The notes below the pieces were generated by a model. The model was not told the DNA's origin. It made no database searches and saw only the letters and a program-made list of their open reading frames with translations. DNA of 64,000 nt, from the NCBI RefSeq assembly GCF_010667655.1, contig NZ_WHZU01000001.1, forward strand, positions 1 to 64,000. The letters run 5' to 3'. The first letter of the stretch is position 1, and every line of letters starts with the position of its first letter. Below are positions 35,462-44,961 of this stretch, one piece after another. This stretch comes from Bifidobacterium saimiriisciurei (GTDB lineage: Bacteria; Actinomycetota; Actinomycetes; Actinomycetales; Bifidobacteriaceae). The position numbers and the translations under genes were made by a program.

Positions 35462-38080
35462 TCACGCCTCCTTTCGTGCTGTACCGGCAGCCGCCGAATG
35501 CTTCGGCGTCCTGCCTCCGCGCTCGCCGGCGTCCAATATGCTCAGCGGATTCAACGGTTTCTTGTGCAGACGCTGTTCGCGGTAGACGTTGCGCAGCTCA
35601 TCGCCGTCCATGTTCCCCAATCGAATCTGTCGTTGGATGCCGTCGTAGATGAATTCGATGCCGATGAGGAACGTGATGATGGCCACGATCCAGATGACCC
35701 AGGCCATCAGGATGCCTATCTTCTCGCCGGTGGTCAGCGAGAACGCCGTCAGCCCTATAGGCAGGATGATGCCGGCGACCAGCGCCCCGCGCTTGAGCCG
35801 CGGATACCATCGTTCGAACATCGCCGCCCGTCGCATGATGCCCGCGTGGAACTCCTCGGAATCGCTCAGCGCGCGCAGCATCTGGTCGAGCCGGTACCGG
35901 TTCCTCATGGCCACCGGCTTCTCCGCGGCCAGCAGGTCCGTGGCCGCGAACCGCCGGGAGACCATCGTGTTGAGATTGTTGAGATACGGGCGCAACGTCA
36001 TGCCGACCACGAACGCCACGGCCGCGAACAGCGTCAGCGTCGTGAGATACCGCCAGTAGTGGTCGCCGTAGAACCCGCCGATCGTCTCGCGCAACGCGTT
36101 GTTGCCGTGGGTGATCGGCAGGAACGGGTAGATGCGCTGGAACTCCTTCGGCATCATCTCTATCGGATACATGCCCGACGAGCCCGGCACCTGCAGCACG
36201 GTCAGCAGCACGGTGAGGCCTCGGCCCACATGGGCGAACGATATGCACATCGCGTAGATGATGGAGACGTACACCACGCCGATGAACATCGTCGTCAGAT
36301 ACAGCGCCGGCACATTCGCCGACTGCACGCCGATGACGAGATTGCCGGTGGTCGTGATGAGCGCCTGCACGCAGGACAATACGGCCAGCAGCAGCCAGCG
36401 TCCCAGATACTTCTGGCTCGAGGTCAGTCCGGGGATGCCTTCGTCGTCGACCTCGAGATGCACCATCATCGCCAGCGTGAACGCGCCGATCCACAACGCC
36501 AGATTCGTGAACATCGGAGCCACGGCCGAACCATAGGAGTTCAGCGCATACACGGTATGGGTCTCCAGTGCGGTGGGGGAGGCCACGAACGAGGCCACCT
36601 CGTCGGACGAGGCGCCGAGCGCCGACCGAAGCCTGTCGAACGTGCCGGCGCTGGACGCGGCGTTCATGTCGGAGCCGATGTCGTTCAACGTGGTGCGGGT
36701 CGCGGCCAGGGACTGCTTCGAGCCCTTGAGAGCCTTCGACGTCTTGGCGAGCGTGGTGCTGAGCTGATTGAGCGCCGTATCCGCCTCGTCCACGGCCGGC
36801 CCGACCTTGGCGAGCGTTCCCGAAAGCGTGGTCGCGCTCGCGGAGAACGAGCCGAGCGCGCTGTTGAGACCGGAGGTCGTGGTGCCGCCGAGCGTCGACT
36901 GGGTGTTCTGCAGTGCGGCGATGGTGTTCTGATTGGCCGCGTCGATGTCGTTGGCGGCGCCGGCGATGGCGGTGGCGCTGTCGCCGACGTTCGTGCCGGC
37001 CGTGCGCAGGGCGTCCAGGGCCTTCCGGCTTTCCTGATTGCGCTGCTCCAGCTGGGTGATGAGCGCCTTGCCGGAGTCCGTGCCGGCGAACTCCGAATCC
37101 TTCAGCGCGTCGACGATGGCGGCGTTCGCATCCACCGCATCCTGCGCGGAGTCCACCGCGGAATCGGCCCGTTCCTTGGCGCCGAGCACGCTGCCGGACG
37201 CCTTGCCGATGAACGAGTTCGCATTCTGCGATCCTGTGGACAGCGCCGCCGAGGCGCTTGCCGATTTCACCGCCAGCCCGGAGCTGAGCGAGGTCAGCCC
37301 GTTCTGTGCGTCGCTCAGCGACGCGATGCCCGAGTCCAGCGTGTTCTGTGCCTTCGCGGCCTTGCCGGAGATGCCGTTCAATGCCTTCCGTGCCTCGGCG
37401 ACCTTCGCGGACCCGTCGTCCACGGCGGCGATGAGCGAATCAAGCTTGGTCTCGGCGTCGTCGATGCCGTCCAGCGCCTTGTTCACGCCGTTCGACGTCT
37501 CGCGGTGCGCCGCATCGGCATGGGCCGAGGTCGTGTTCGCGGCCTTGGCCATGGCTTCGGCCGCCGTTTTACTCACCGTGGAGAGGAACTGGCTGTTGAT
37601 CTGTCGTTCCAATGTGCCGGCGCCGGTGTCGGTGATGCGCGGCGTGATGGGGCTGGTCTTCTCGTTGGCGTAGTAGTCGATCTTCGGCTGATGAAAGTCG
37701 CCGGTGGCGATGGTCATGAGGTCGGCCGAGAAATCCCTAGGGATGATGATGGCCGCGTAGCTTCTGCCGGCGCGTACCTCGTCAAGCGCCTGCTCGCGCT
37801 CCATGAACGTCCAGTCGAGCTGATGATTGTCGTGCAGCGACGTCTCCACCTGGTCGCCGATGTTCAGCTCGCCCATGGTCTCGTCCTTCGCGCCCCTGTC
37901 CTCGTTGACCACGGCCACGCGCAGCGCTCCGGTGTTGTCGTACGGGTTCCAGAACGCGGCGACGTTGAACCAGGAGTACAACGCGGGAATCGTGCAGATG
38001 CCCAGCACCGTGATCACGGCCATGGGCACGGCGAGTATGCGGCGGATGTCGCGCGCGAATACCTGGAATACGTGTTTCAT
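35462..38080 (-). CDS. YhgE/Pip-family membrane protein, first gene
   Basis: An 872-residue paralogue of the next gene, in the same operon. An N-terminal helix (about residues 17-38) leads into ALYSWFNVAAFWNPYDNTGALRVAVVNED, the family signature. A large coiled extracellular part (to about residue 520) and six or more C-terminal helices follow, including two extra helices near residues 760-820 and a basic cytoplasmic tail. A divergent TetR gene 186 bp away is the likely regulator. Paired YhgE proteins with a TetR are a recurrent arrangement in bifidobacteria and other actinobacteria. Substrate unknown. Confidence 0.86.
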   Translation of the reverse strand: MKHVFQVFARDIRRILAVPMAVITVLGICTIPALYSWFNVAAFWNPYDNTGALRVAVVNEDRGAKDETMGELNIGDQVETSLHDNHQLDWTFMEREQALDEVRAGRSYAAIIIPRDFSADLMTIATGDFHQPKIDYYANEKTSPITPRITDTGAGTLERQINSQFLSTVSKTAAEAMAKAANTTSAHADAAHRETSNGVNKALDGIDDAETKLDSLIAAVDDGSAKVAEARKALNGISGKAAKAQNTLDSGIASLSDAQNGLTSLSSGLAVKSASASAALSTGSQNANSFIGKASGSVLGAKERADSAVDSAQDAVDANAAIVDALKDSEFAGTDSGKALITQLEQRNQESRKALDALRTAGTNVGDSATAIAGAANDIDAANQNTIAALQNTQSTLGGTTTSGLNSALGSFSASATTLSGTLAKVGPAVDEADTALNQLSTTLAKTSKALKGSKQSLAATRTTLNDIGSDMNAASSAGTFDRLRSALGASSDEVASFVASPTALETHTVYALNSYGSAVAPMFTNLALWIGAFTLAMMVHLEVDDEGIPGLTSSQKYLGRWLLLAVLSCVQALITTTGNLVIGVQSANVPALYLTTMFIGVVYVSIIYAMCISFAHVGRGLTVLLTVLQVPGSSGMYPIEMMPKEFQRIYPFLPITHGNNALRETIGGFYGDHYWRYLTTLTLFAAVAFVVGMTLRPYLNNLNTMVSRRFAATDLLAAEKPVAMRNRYRLDQMLRALSDSEEFHAGIMRRAAMFERWYPRLKRGALVAGIILPIGLTAFSLTTGEKIGILMAWVIWIVAIITFLIGIEFIYDGIQRQIRLGNMDGDELRNVYREQRLHKKPLNPLSILDAGERGGRTPKHSAAAGTARKEA

Positions 38081-38142
38081 TGTCCCTCGGTGAATCTCGT
38101 TGATGTCCTGCGGCTTGCGCGACGTATGGTCGTCGCAGCGAA

Positions 38143-38220
38143 AACTTACGGATATAAGTTATACTACAAGTGTAGTGTAATAATCAATCGTAAGGAAAAA
38201 TCGATATACAATACATATCG
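38143..38220. promoter_or_regulatory. Operators between tetR and the YhgE operon
   Basis: Three dyads in the AT-rich gap: AACTTA-N6-TAAGTT (38143-38160), ACTACA-AG-TGTAGT (38163-38176) and CGATAT-N7-ATATCG (38202-38220). The middle one is a compact perfect palindrome of TetR type. Confidence 0.55.
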
Positions 38221-38266
38221 TTTTTCCTACGGGACGGTCCTTCAACAACGGTCAGGAGCATCGACA

Positions 38267-38917
38267 ATGACGAAGACGGCAGTGCGCACGACGAAACCGA
38301 ACGGCGACCGACGGGTGCGACGCACCCGCGCCCGCCTGGCGGACGCGCTCATCGAGCTCATGCGCACCAAGCCGGTGGAATCCATCACCGTGACCGAGCT
38401 GGCCGACCGTGCCGACGTGAACCGCGTGACCTTCTATGCGCACTACAACAACGTGCAGGAGCTGCTCGGCCGGATCGAGGACGATGCCGTGCAACAGTTC
38501 CGCGACGTCGTCGAGAACCACGCGCAGGAGATGATCGCGGGGGAGTACCGACCGTTCGCCGTCGCCGCGCTCACCTACATCGACGAGCATGACGGGCTGT
38601 TCTCCGTGCTTATGTCGTCCTTCGGCAATGCGTTGTTCAATGACTTTGCCGACAGTATCCGCGACATCTGCAATGATGCGCTCGACCCCGTTTCGGCGGC
38701 GTTGGAAGGCGCGGACGACGTGGACATCGAACACGCGCGGATGGTGCGCGACTACCAGTTCGACTACATCCTCGGCGGCGTCATGAACGTGATTCGCGAC
38801 TGGTTCAGAAACGGGCGGAAGGAATCCATCGAATTCATGGCCGCCATCATCAGCTCCACCACCAGGGCCGCCGGCATCGACTCCCTGCGTGAGAACATCC
38901 GTCTTGCCGTGCGCTGA
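38267..38917 (+). CDS. TetR-family regulator
   Basis: A 216-residue protein with a TetR HTH near residues 20-65: RARLADALIELMRTKPVESI, TVTELADRADVNRVTFYAHY. The C-terminal ligand domain has a DYQFDYILGGVMNVIRDWF segment like the TetR_C_8/DhaS-type groups. ATG 38267 has AGGAG (38254-38258) upstream; a much longer open frame reaching back through the opposite-strand YhgE genes is not coding. It probably represses the divergent YhgE operon and itself through the dyads in the gap. Ligand unknown. Confidence 0.9.
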   Translation: MTKTAVRTTKPNGDRRVRRTRARLADALIELMRTKPVESITVTELADRADVNRVTFYAHYNNVQELLGRIEDDAVQQFRDVVENHAQEMIAGEYRPFAVAALTYIDEHDGLFSVLMSSFGNALFNDFADSIRDICNDALDPVSAALEGADDVDIEHARMVRDYQFDYILGGVMNVIRDWFRNGRKESIEFMAAIISSTTRAAGIDSLRENIRLAVR

Positions 38918-38946
38918 CCGGCGCGTCGGGTTTTCGCCGCCCGGCC

Positions 38947-38963
38947 ATAGACTCGGGAGCATG
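38947..38963 (+). promoter_or_regulatory. Leaderless promoter of recQ
   Basis: TAGACT (38948-38953) ends 7 nt before the recQ ATG at 38961. A GGGAGC purine stretch also lies in that gap, so initiation might be either way. Confidence 0.4.
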
Positions 38964-40874
38964 GCAGACATGAACGATGCGCGGGCGGCGCTCAAGCACT
39001 ACTTCGGCTACGACGGGTTCCGACCCGGTCAGGAGCCGCTGATCGAAGCGATTCTGCAGGGCCGCGACGCACTCGGCGTCATGCCCACCGGCGCCGGCAA
39101 ATCCATCTGCTACCAGATACCCGCCGTACTGCTCGGCGGTCTCACCGTCGTCGTCTCGCCGCTGGTGTCGCTCATGGCCGACCAGGTCGCCGGACTCGAG
39201 GACAACGGCATCCACGCCGTCTACGTCAACTCCACGCAAAGCCTCGAAGAGCAGTCCGCCGCGCTCGCCGAAGCCGCCTCCGGACGATGCGACGCCGTCT
39301 ACGTGGCGCCCGAACGCCTCGGCACCCAGCAGTTCACGAATTTCGCCGCCCGGAACCGCATCGCCCTGCTTGCCATCGACGAGGCCCACTGCGTCTCCCA
39401 ATGGGGGCAGGACTTCCGCCCCGCCTACCTCGGCATCGGCGACTTCAGCGCCGGCCTGCCATACCGTCCCGTCATCGCCGCGTTCACCGCGACCGCCACC
39501 GAACGCGTGCGCCACGACATCGTGAACCTCGTCGGGCTCCGCAATCCCCAGGTCAGCGTCACCGGCTTCGACCGCACCAACCTGTACTTCGACGTCATCA
39601 AGGCCACGCCCACCGCCAAACGCCAATGGATAGAACGATACGTGACCGCCCGGCCCGATGAATCCGGCATCATCTACTGTGCCACGCGCAAGGAGACCGA
39701 AGCGCTCGCCGACGACCTGCGCGGCCGCGGCATCGCCGCCGTCTGCTACCACGCGGGGCTGCCGGCCGACGAACGCAGCCGGGCGCAACGCGACTTCGTC
39801 AACGACGATGCGCATGTCGTCGTCGCCACCAACGCATTCGGCATGGGCATCGACAAATCCAACGTGCGCTACGTCGTCCACCACAACATGCCCGACAGCA
39901 TCGAAGCCTACTATCAGGAGGCCGGCCGTGCCGGGCGAGACGGCGAACCCGCCCGATGCACCCTGCTGTGGAGCGACGGCGACATCACCACCCGACGCCG
40001 TTTCATCGAGATGGGCAGCGACAACGAACGCCTCAGCGCCGACGAGGCCGAAATCATACGAAACCGCCGACGCGTGCTGCTCGACGGCATGATCGGCTAC
40101 TGCCGCACCACCGACTGCCTGCATAGATACATCACGTCGTATTTCGGCGAGACCGACGATACGCCATGCTCCGGCTGCTCCAACTGCGACAGCGAGTTCG
40201 AGACCGTCGACGTGACGAAGATCGCCGTGGCCGTAAGCCGATGCGTGCATGACGTGCAGGTGCTCCTCGGCCTCGGCGAGAACGGCCGGCCGCGCAATCT
40301 CGGCGCCGGCAAGCTCACCCAGATACTGCGCGGCTCCGACGCGCAGGAGATGCACGACTGGCGGCATCTCGACTCCGCGCCCACGTACGGCAGCCTTCGC
40401 GACGTGCCGGCGGCGCGCATCCGCGACGTCATATCGCAGATGACGTCGGACGGCTATCTTGCCGTGGAGGACGGCAAATACCAGACCATCACATTCGGAA
40501 CGCGTGCCGCGCAGACCGTGCGCAACGACTTCCACATGGTCATCAAGCAGGTGGAACGTCCCGCCGGCCGGGACGGCGAATCATCATACGGCGGTTCGTC
40601 CGGCCCGTCGCGCGGCACACGCTCCGCCGTTCCCGAGGAGCTTTCCGGAACCGACGCCGAACTGTTCGACCGGTTGCGCGAGCTGCGCACCGAGATCGCG
40701 CGCGAGATCGGCAAGCCGCCGTACATCGTGTTCTCCGACAAATCATTGCGCAGCATGTGCGAGCTCAAGCCGACCGATGACGACGAATTCCTCGAGGTCA
40801 ACGGCGTCGGCCAGCACAAGCTCGAGCTCTACGGCGATCGTTTCCTCCCCGTCATCCGCGACTTCCTCGCTTAG
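38961..40874 (+). CDS. recQ: ATP-dependent DNA helicase RecQ
   Basis: 3'-5' DNA helicase for repair and recombination. The 637-residue protein has Walker A MPTGAGKSICYQ, the DEAH box in LAIDEAHCVSQWGQDFRPAY, motif VI QEAGRAGRDG, the zinc-binding Cys cluster (CLHRYI, CSGCSNC), a winged-helix RQC domain and a C-terminal HRDC domain (about residues 560-637). ATG 38961 is chosen since it directly precedes the family N-terminus MADMNDARAALKHYFGYDGF. It lies upstream of a GNAT gene and luxS. Confidence 0.96.
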   Translation: MADMNDARAALKHYFGYDGFRPGQEPLIEAILQGRDALGVMPTGAGKSICYQIPAVLLGGLTVVVSPLVSLMADQVAGLEDNGIHAVYVNSTQSLEEQSAALAEAASGRCDAVYVAPERLGTQQFTNFAARNRIALLAIDEAHCVSQWGQDFRPAYLGIGDFSAGLPYRPVIAAFTATATERVRHDIVNLVGLRNPQVSVTGFDRTNLYFDVIKATPTAKRQWIERYVTARPDESGIIYCATRKETEALADDLRGRGIAAVCYHAGLPADERSRAQRDFVNDDAHVVVATNAFGMGIDKSNVRYVVHHNMPDSIEAYYQEAGRAGRDGEPARCTLLWSDGDITTRRRFIEMGSDNERLSADEAEIIRNRRRVLLDGMIGYCRTTDCLHRYITSYFGETDDTPCSGCSNCDSEFETVDVTKIAVAVSRCVHDVQVLLGLGENGRPRNLGAGKLTQILRGSDAQEMHDWRHLDSAPTYGSLRDVPAARIRDVISQMTSDGYLAVEDGKYQTITFGTRAAQTVRNDFHMVIKQVERPAGRDGESSYGGSSGPSRGTRSAVPEELSGTDAELFDRLRELRTEIAREIGKPPYIVFSDKSLRSMCELKPTDDDEFLEVNGVGQHKLELYGDRFLPVIRDFLA

Positions 40875-40943
40875 GTATCGCCTATCTGCCTCTCTGCCGA
40901 TTGCTCTGCCCGGGATGACGGCGCTACGGATGCCTCATGCAAT

Positions 40944-41062
40944 GGCTTCCCTCAGCGAGGGGAGCTGTCGGTGCGGCCGACTGAGGGGGCGTGTGGTCGG
41001 ATGTTTCAACTCCCCTCAGACCGCCTTTGGCGGCCAGCTCCCCTCAATCATGAGGGGAGCCG
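40944..41062. repeat. Composite GGCTCCCC repeat, copy 5
   Basis: The longest member. GGCTTCCCTC...GAGGGGAGC, then CCGACTGAGGGGG, CTCCCCTCAGACCGCC and AGCTCCCCTCA...TGAGGGGAGCC form several nested hairpins between recQ and the GNAT gene. Confidence 0.72.
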
Positions 41063-41102
41063 AGAATACTGCCAATCCATCAACCCAGACGAAAGGACCA
41101 TC

Positions 41103-41663
41103 GTGACATCCGATTCCACTCCGTCCACCACCCGCATCGTCCGTACGGCGACCGCCGCCGACTTCGACGTCATCCAGACGATGTACGCCCGCGCGCGAAA
41201 GCTCATGGCCGAAAACGGCAACCCCACGCAATGGGCCGACCGGTTCCCGCTGGAATCCACCGTCCGCGCCGACATCGCCGAAGGGCGCACGCGTCTGCTC
41301 GTCGACCACGCCGGAACGGACGACGACGGCAACCCCGGCGCGGAGCGGGCGCTCGCCGTATTCGTGCTGTGCCCCGGCCCCGACCCGTCGTACGCCGAGA
41401 TCGACGGCGCGTGGCTGGATGACGACGACTACATGGCCGTGCATCGCGTGGCCGCGTCGGGCCTTGGAGGCCATGCCGGCCGCGACTGCCTGAACTGGGC
41501 CGTGAAGCACTACGGCAACGTGCGCATGGACACCCACCGCAACAACCACGGCATGCAGCATGTGCTGGAATCCAGCGGTTTCACACGCTGCGGAGTGATC
41601 ACGCTGGTGCGGCGCGAGGGCGACGCCGAACGACTGGCCTATCAGCGCAACGACCGGCGATAG
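41103..41663 (+). CDS. GNAT-family N-acetyltransferase
   Basis: A 186-residue acetyltransferase-like protein. After a Thr/Ser-rich start it shows IVRTATAADFDVIQTMYARA, a central strand ALAVFVLCPG, the acetyl-CoA loop-like ASGLGGHAGRDCLNW and the C-terminal NVRMDTHRNNHGMQHVLESS plus GFTRCG typical of this GNAT group. A GTG at 41103 with AAAGG upstream is chosen over an upstream ATG that would read through the repeat. Acceptor unknown. It is close upstream of luxS. Confidence 0.85.
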   Translation: MTSDSTPSTTRIVRTATAADFDVIQTMYARARKLMAENGNPTQWADRFPLESTVRADIAEGRTRLLVDHAGTDDDGNPGAERALAVFVLCPGPDPSYAEIDGAWLDDDDYMAVHRVAASGLGGHAGRDCLNWAVKHYGNVRMDTHRNNHGMQHVLESSGFTRCGVITLVRREGDAERLAYQRNDRR

Positions 41664-41671
41664 CGCCGCCG

Positions 41672-41709
41672 GCCGGCACGTCGCAATTTGGCGACCGTGG
41701 TGCCGGCCG
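41672..41709. terminator. Hairpin after the GNAT gene
   Basis: GGCCGGCAC / GTGCCGGCC around 20 nt, 9 bp after the stop. A second small dyad, CCGGCCAT/ATGGCCGG, follows at about 41719-41735. Confidence 0.6.
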
Positions 41710-41863
41710 TCCGATAACCGGCCATGATGGCCGGCGATAGACGACAACTATGACATGACGGCGACCATGCGGTTGACGATTGACGGTTTTGCGACGACAG
41801 TAGATAGCGGTCGCATGCGTTACCGGCATGCGAGTATGCATCCCGTCTTTCAAGGAGGACATC

Positions 41864-42346
41864 ATGGCAGACAAGCCGGTCGTCGAAAGCTTCCAGTTGG
41901 ATCACACCAAGGTCAAGGCGCCGTACGTGCGCTACATCGACACGGAGACCGGCCCCCACGGCGACGTGATCTCCAACTACGACCTGCGCCTGGTGCAGCC
42001 GAACGAGAACGCCATCCCGACCGGCGGCCTGCACACCATCGAGCACACCATCGCCGTGCTGCTGCGCGAGCGCATCCCCGGCTACATCGACTGCTCGCCG
42101 TTCGGCTGCCGCACTGGCTTCCATCTGCTCACCTGGGGCGAGCACTCCACCGAGGACGTGGCCAAGGCGCTCAAGGAGTCGCTGGAGTTCATCGCGTACA
42201 AGGCCACGTGGGACGACGTGCCCGCCACCACCATCGAGAGCTGCGGCAACTACCGCGACCACAGCCTGTTCACGGCGAAGGAATGGTGCAAGGACATCCT
42301 CGCCAAGGGCATCAGCTCCGATCCGTTCGAGCGCAAGGTCGTCTGA
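41864..42346 (+). CDS. luxS: S-ribosylhomocysteine lyase LuxS
   Basis: Cleaves S-ribosylhomocysteine to homocysteine and the AI-2 precursor DPD. The 160-residue protein has the metal motif HTIEH in [16 protein letters not shown] and the third metal ligand Cys in [13 protein letters not shown] 41864 has a strong ribosome site (AAGGAGGAC). A dyad CGCATGC-N7-GCATGCG (41812-41832) and TTGACG boxes upstream mark its promoter region. The homocysteine product can feed the cystathionine pathway at 30.6-33 kb. Confidence 0.97.
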   Translation: MADKPVVESFQLDHTKVKAPYVRYIDTETGPHGDVISNYDLRLVQPNENAIPTGGLHTIEHTIAVLLRERIPGYIDCSPFGCRTGFHLLTWGEHSTEDVAKALKESLEFIAYKATWDDVPATTIESCGNYRDHSLFTAKEWCKDILAKGISSDPFERKVV

Positions 42347-42410
42347 GCCGTCGGTCCGTTGAGTCGTAGGACCGCTGAGATGGCTGATGGGTCGTAATGC
42401 GGTCCGTAAT

Positions 42411-42496
42411 GGCCGAAATCCGCGATCTGCGGTGCCAAAGGGTCGCTTTCCTCGTTGAAAGCGACCCGAAAGCACCGTGAATCGCGGATTTCGGCC
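42411..42496 (+). repeat. Covarying repeat R2, copy A
   Basis: Outer stem GCCGAAATCCGCGAT / ATCGCGGATTTCGGC is identical in copy B (53965). The inner GGTGC/GCACC stem is conserved, and the apical stem GGGTCGCTTTC / GAAAGCGACCC differs from copy B but pairs. It lies between convergent luxS and the LacI gene; likely bidirectional terminator or recombination repeat. Confidence 0.8.
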
Positions 42497-42510
42497 ATTT
42501 GCGCATGTGA

Positions 42511-43524
42511 TTACAGCGAGTGGCCGAGGACCCGCTTCGTGGGGACGACGATCTCGTTGCTGACGGGCGGCTGCTTGCGGATCGTGGCGAGCAGCGCCTC
42601 CCCGGCCTTGCGGCCGATGGTTTCCGGGTCCTGGAGAATCAGGTCGATGCCGTGGCCGACGTATTCCCCCCATTCCCAGTCGTCGAAGCTCAGCAGCCCC
42701 ATGTCGCGGGGGAAATCCATGCCGAGTTCTCGTGCCGCGGCGAGCACGCGCAGCAGCAGCGGTCCCATCAGCGAGACCACGGCGGTCCGCTCCTGTGCGC
42801 TGTTCGCGCTGATGACCCGCAGCGTGTCGGTCAGCCAGGCATTGTCCCCGCCGGCGAGGTCAAGTACCGACAGGCGCAGCCCGAGCCGACGCGCGGCCTC
42901 GGTGATGGCGTGCAGTCGCGGGATCTGCGCCGAGGTGCCCACGGTCGTGATGTTCACCACGACGATATGCCGGTATCCCTTGCCTGCCAGCTCCTCGCAC
43001 ATGCGCTGGCTGGCCTCGTAGTTGTCCGACGTCACGTGGATCACCGACGGCGGCGTCGCGTCCACGTATCGGTCGACGAACGCGAGCGGCGTGCGTGCGT
43101 TGACGATGGGGTAGTAGTCCTCGAAATTGCTGCGGCTCGGCTGGATGATCAGCCCGTCTACGTTCTGCTGCAGCAGCTTCTCCACGCATTCTCGCTCCTC
43201 GTCCGCGCCGTCGTTGGCGTTGAGGAGCATCACGCTGTAGTTCTGCGGCTGCAGCGCCTTGTACATGCCGGTGAACAGCATGGACGCGAAGACGTTCGAG
43301 ATGTCGCCGACGATGACGCCGATGATGTGTGTGCTGTCCGACCGCATGTTCTTCGCCGCGGCGGACGGCCGATAGTTGAGGTCCTGTATCACCTGCTGGA
43401 TCTTCTGCTGGGTGGCGACGCTCATCTTGCCGAGATTGCCGTTGAGATAGCGCGACACGGTCGTGACGGAGACTCCCGCCACTTTGGCTACTTCCTTGAT
43501 GGTGATGGTCTTTCGGCTGTTCAT
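42511..43524 (-). CDS. LacI-family regulator of hexonate cassette A
   Basis: A 337-residue LacI protein. The HTH is TITIKEVAKVAGVSVTTVSR followed by YLNG. The ligand domain begins IIGVIVGDISNVFASMLF. ATG 43524 is preferred to the in-frame TTG nine bases upstream. The gene is divergent from the L-idonate dehydrogenase gene, with operators AAAACGTT and TAACGTTA in the gap. It is a paralogue of the regulator at 47684. The effector is likely a hexonate or keto-acid, not a free sugar. Confidence 0.9.
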   Translation of the reverse strand: MNSRKTITIKEVAKVAGVSVTTVSRYLNGNLGKMSVATQQKIQQVIQDLNYRPSAAAKNMRSDSTHIIGVIVGDISNVFASMLFTGMYKALQPQNYSVMLLNANDGADEERECVEKLLQQNVDGLIIQPSRSNFEDYYPIVNARTPLAFVDRYVDATPPSVIHVTSDNYEASQRMCEELAGKGYRHIVVVNITTVGTSAQIPRLHAITEAARRLGLRLSVLDLAGGDNAWLTDTLRVISANSAQERTAVVSLMGPLLLRVLAAARELGMDFPRDMGLLSFDDWEWGEYVGHGIDLILQDPETIGRKAGEALLATIRKQPPVSNEIVVPTKRVLGHSL

Positions 43525-43626
43525 GGTGCTCAATATCGGTCGAAACGGTTGTGGTCATTGGTCATTCTACGGTTCGCTCCTTATCTGCGCCGTCTTTCGC
43601 AAACGTGTCGTTATACAGTTTTTAGG

Positions 43627-43638
43627 AAAACGTTAAAA
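43627..43638. promoter_or_regulatory. Operator A1 of the hexonate LacI
   Basis: GG-AAAACGTTAAAA-CC, a CG-centred LacI-type dyad near the regulator's own promoter. Cassette B has AAAACGTTGAAAA at the same relative place. Confidence 0.55.
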
Positions 43639-43681
43639 CCATGCTGTAAACCTTAAGACACGCCTCAAATTTCAATGTATA

Positions 43682-43713
43682 TTGACATTATAACTGATTT
43701 AGGTGTAACGTTA
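43682..43713 (+). promoter_or_regulatory. Promoter and operator A2 of cassette A
   Basis: TTGACA (43682-43687), 18-nt spacer, TAACGT (43706-43711). The perfect dyad TAACGTTA (43706-43713) lies on the -10 box, so repressor binding would block transcription of the dehydrogenase gene. Confidence 0.65.
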
Positions 43714-43777
43714 ACCCCACAAGGGAAACGATATACCTTGGGAAATGAAATCATCGAACATCAAGGAGGATGTCGAA

Positions 43778-44791
43778 GTGAAGTCGGTACTTATCAGCGG
43801 CAAGGGACTGATTGACCTGGCTGAACGCCCCGAACCCGAGCATCAGGACGGCAAGGTCGTCGTCCGTCCGCAGTTCATTGGCATCTGCGGTTCCGATCTG
43901 CATTACCTGGCCGACGGACAGGTCGGCATGTCCGTCGTCCGCGAGCCCATCGTCCCCGGCCACGAGATCAGCGCCGTGACCGATGAGGACGTCGAGGTCG
44001 ACGGCAAGGTCATCCCGGCCGGCACCCCGGTCGCCATCCACCCCTCCACGTGGGGCGAGAAGCAGCCCGGCATCGAGGACAAGCCCGAGATCTGGCCGAA
44101 CGGCCGCTACCTCGGCTCCGCCCAGTACCTGCCGCACGAGCAGGGCGGCATGACCGAGAAGATGGCCGTCCGCCCCGACCAGCTCATCGTCCTGCCGGAA
44201 GGCGTCTCGCTCAAGGCCGCCGCCCTGGCCGAGCCGCTGGGTGTGGGCCTGCACGCCATCAACCTCGCCGGCGGAGTGCGCGGCAAGAAGGTCCTCGTCT
44301 CCGGCGCCGGCCCCATCGGCCTGCTGGCCGCAGGCGCCGCCCTCACCGAGGGCGCCGCGAGCGTCGCCGTCTCCGACGTGCTCGACCACCCGCTCTCCGT
44401 GGCGAAGAAGCTCGGCGCGACCAAGGTCTTCAACGTGGCGCAGGAGTCCCTGCCCGACAACGAGTACGACCTCATCCTCGAATGCTCCGGCGCCGCCCCG
44501 GCCATCAGCGCGTCCTTCAAGGCCGCCGCCCCCGGCGCCACCATCATCCAGGTCGGCATGATGGTCAACCGCGACGCCAGCCTCAACATCTCCGCCATCA
44601 ACGGCAAGGAGATCACCTACATCGGCAGCTTCCGCTTCTTCCAGGAGATCCGCGACGCCGTCGAGGTGCTGGCGAAGAACCCGAACCTCGAAGAGGTCAT
44701 CACCCAGGTCTTCGACGTCGATGACTACCGCGAGGCGTTCGCCACCGCGGCCGACGCGTCCAAGTCCGCCAAGGTGCTCATCGCCATGTGA
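43778..44791 (+). CDS. L-idonate 5-dehydrogenase-like zinc alcohol dehydrogenase, cassette A
   Basis: A 337-residue medium-chain dehydrogenase most like E. coli IdnD, which oxidises L-idonate to 5-ketogluconate. Catalytic zinc ligands are in GICGSDLHYL and PGHEIS. The IdnD-like segments LGSAQYLPHEQGGM and YIGSFRFFQEIRDA are present, and GAGPIGLLAAGA is the cofactor loop. The four-cysteine structural-zinc lobe of IdnD is absent. The GTG at 43778 is chosen because AAGGAGG lies upstream and the paralogue at 48940 has the same GTG start and exact length. L-gulonate 5-dehydrogenase is an alternative. Confidence 0.85.
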   Translation: MKSVLISGKGLIDLAERPEPEHQDGKVVVRPQFIGICGSDLHYLADGQVGMSVVREPIVPGHEISAVTDEDVEVDGKVIPAGTPVAIHPSTWGEKQPGIEDKPEIWPNGRYLGSAQYLPHEQGGMTEKMAVRPDQLIVLPEGVSLKAAALAEPLGVGLHAINLAGGVRGKKVLVSGAGPIGLLAAGAALTEGAASVAVSDVLDHPLSVAKKLGATKVFNVAQESLPDNEYDLILECSGAAPAISASFKAAAPGATIIQVGMMVNRDASLNISAINGKEITYIGSFRFFQEIRDAVEVLAKNPNLEEVITQVFDVDDYREAFATAADASKSAKVLIAM

Positions 44792-44961
44792 CGTCTCCGC
44801 CGGGGGACGCGCCAAAAGCGCGGTCTCCCGGCCTCCCTCCCGATAATCATCAACCCCGGCCGATCGCCTGTATCACGGCGATCGCCGCAATCATCATCTG
44901 ATTTCGCGTCGATCATGGAAGACCGACTGCGATTCCGAAGACACGTTTCTAAGGAGAAACC

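Noticed and set aside
35222..38266. Very long plus-strand open frame joined to the TetR gene
   Set aside because: It runs antisense through both YhgE genes and is rich in Arg/His/Gly, a GC-skew shadow. The TetR HTH begins only at 38267 with its own ribosome site.
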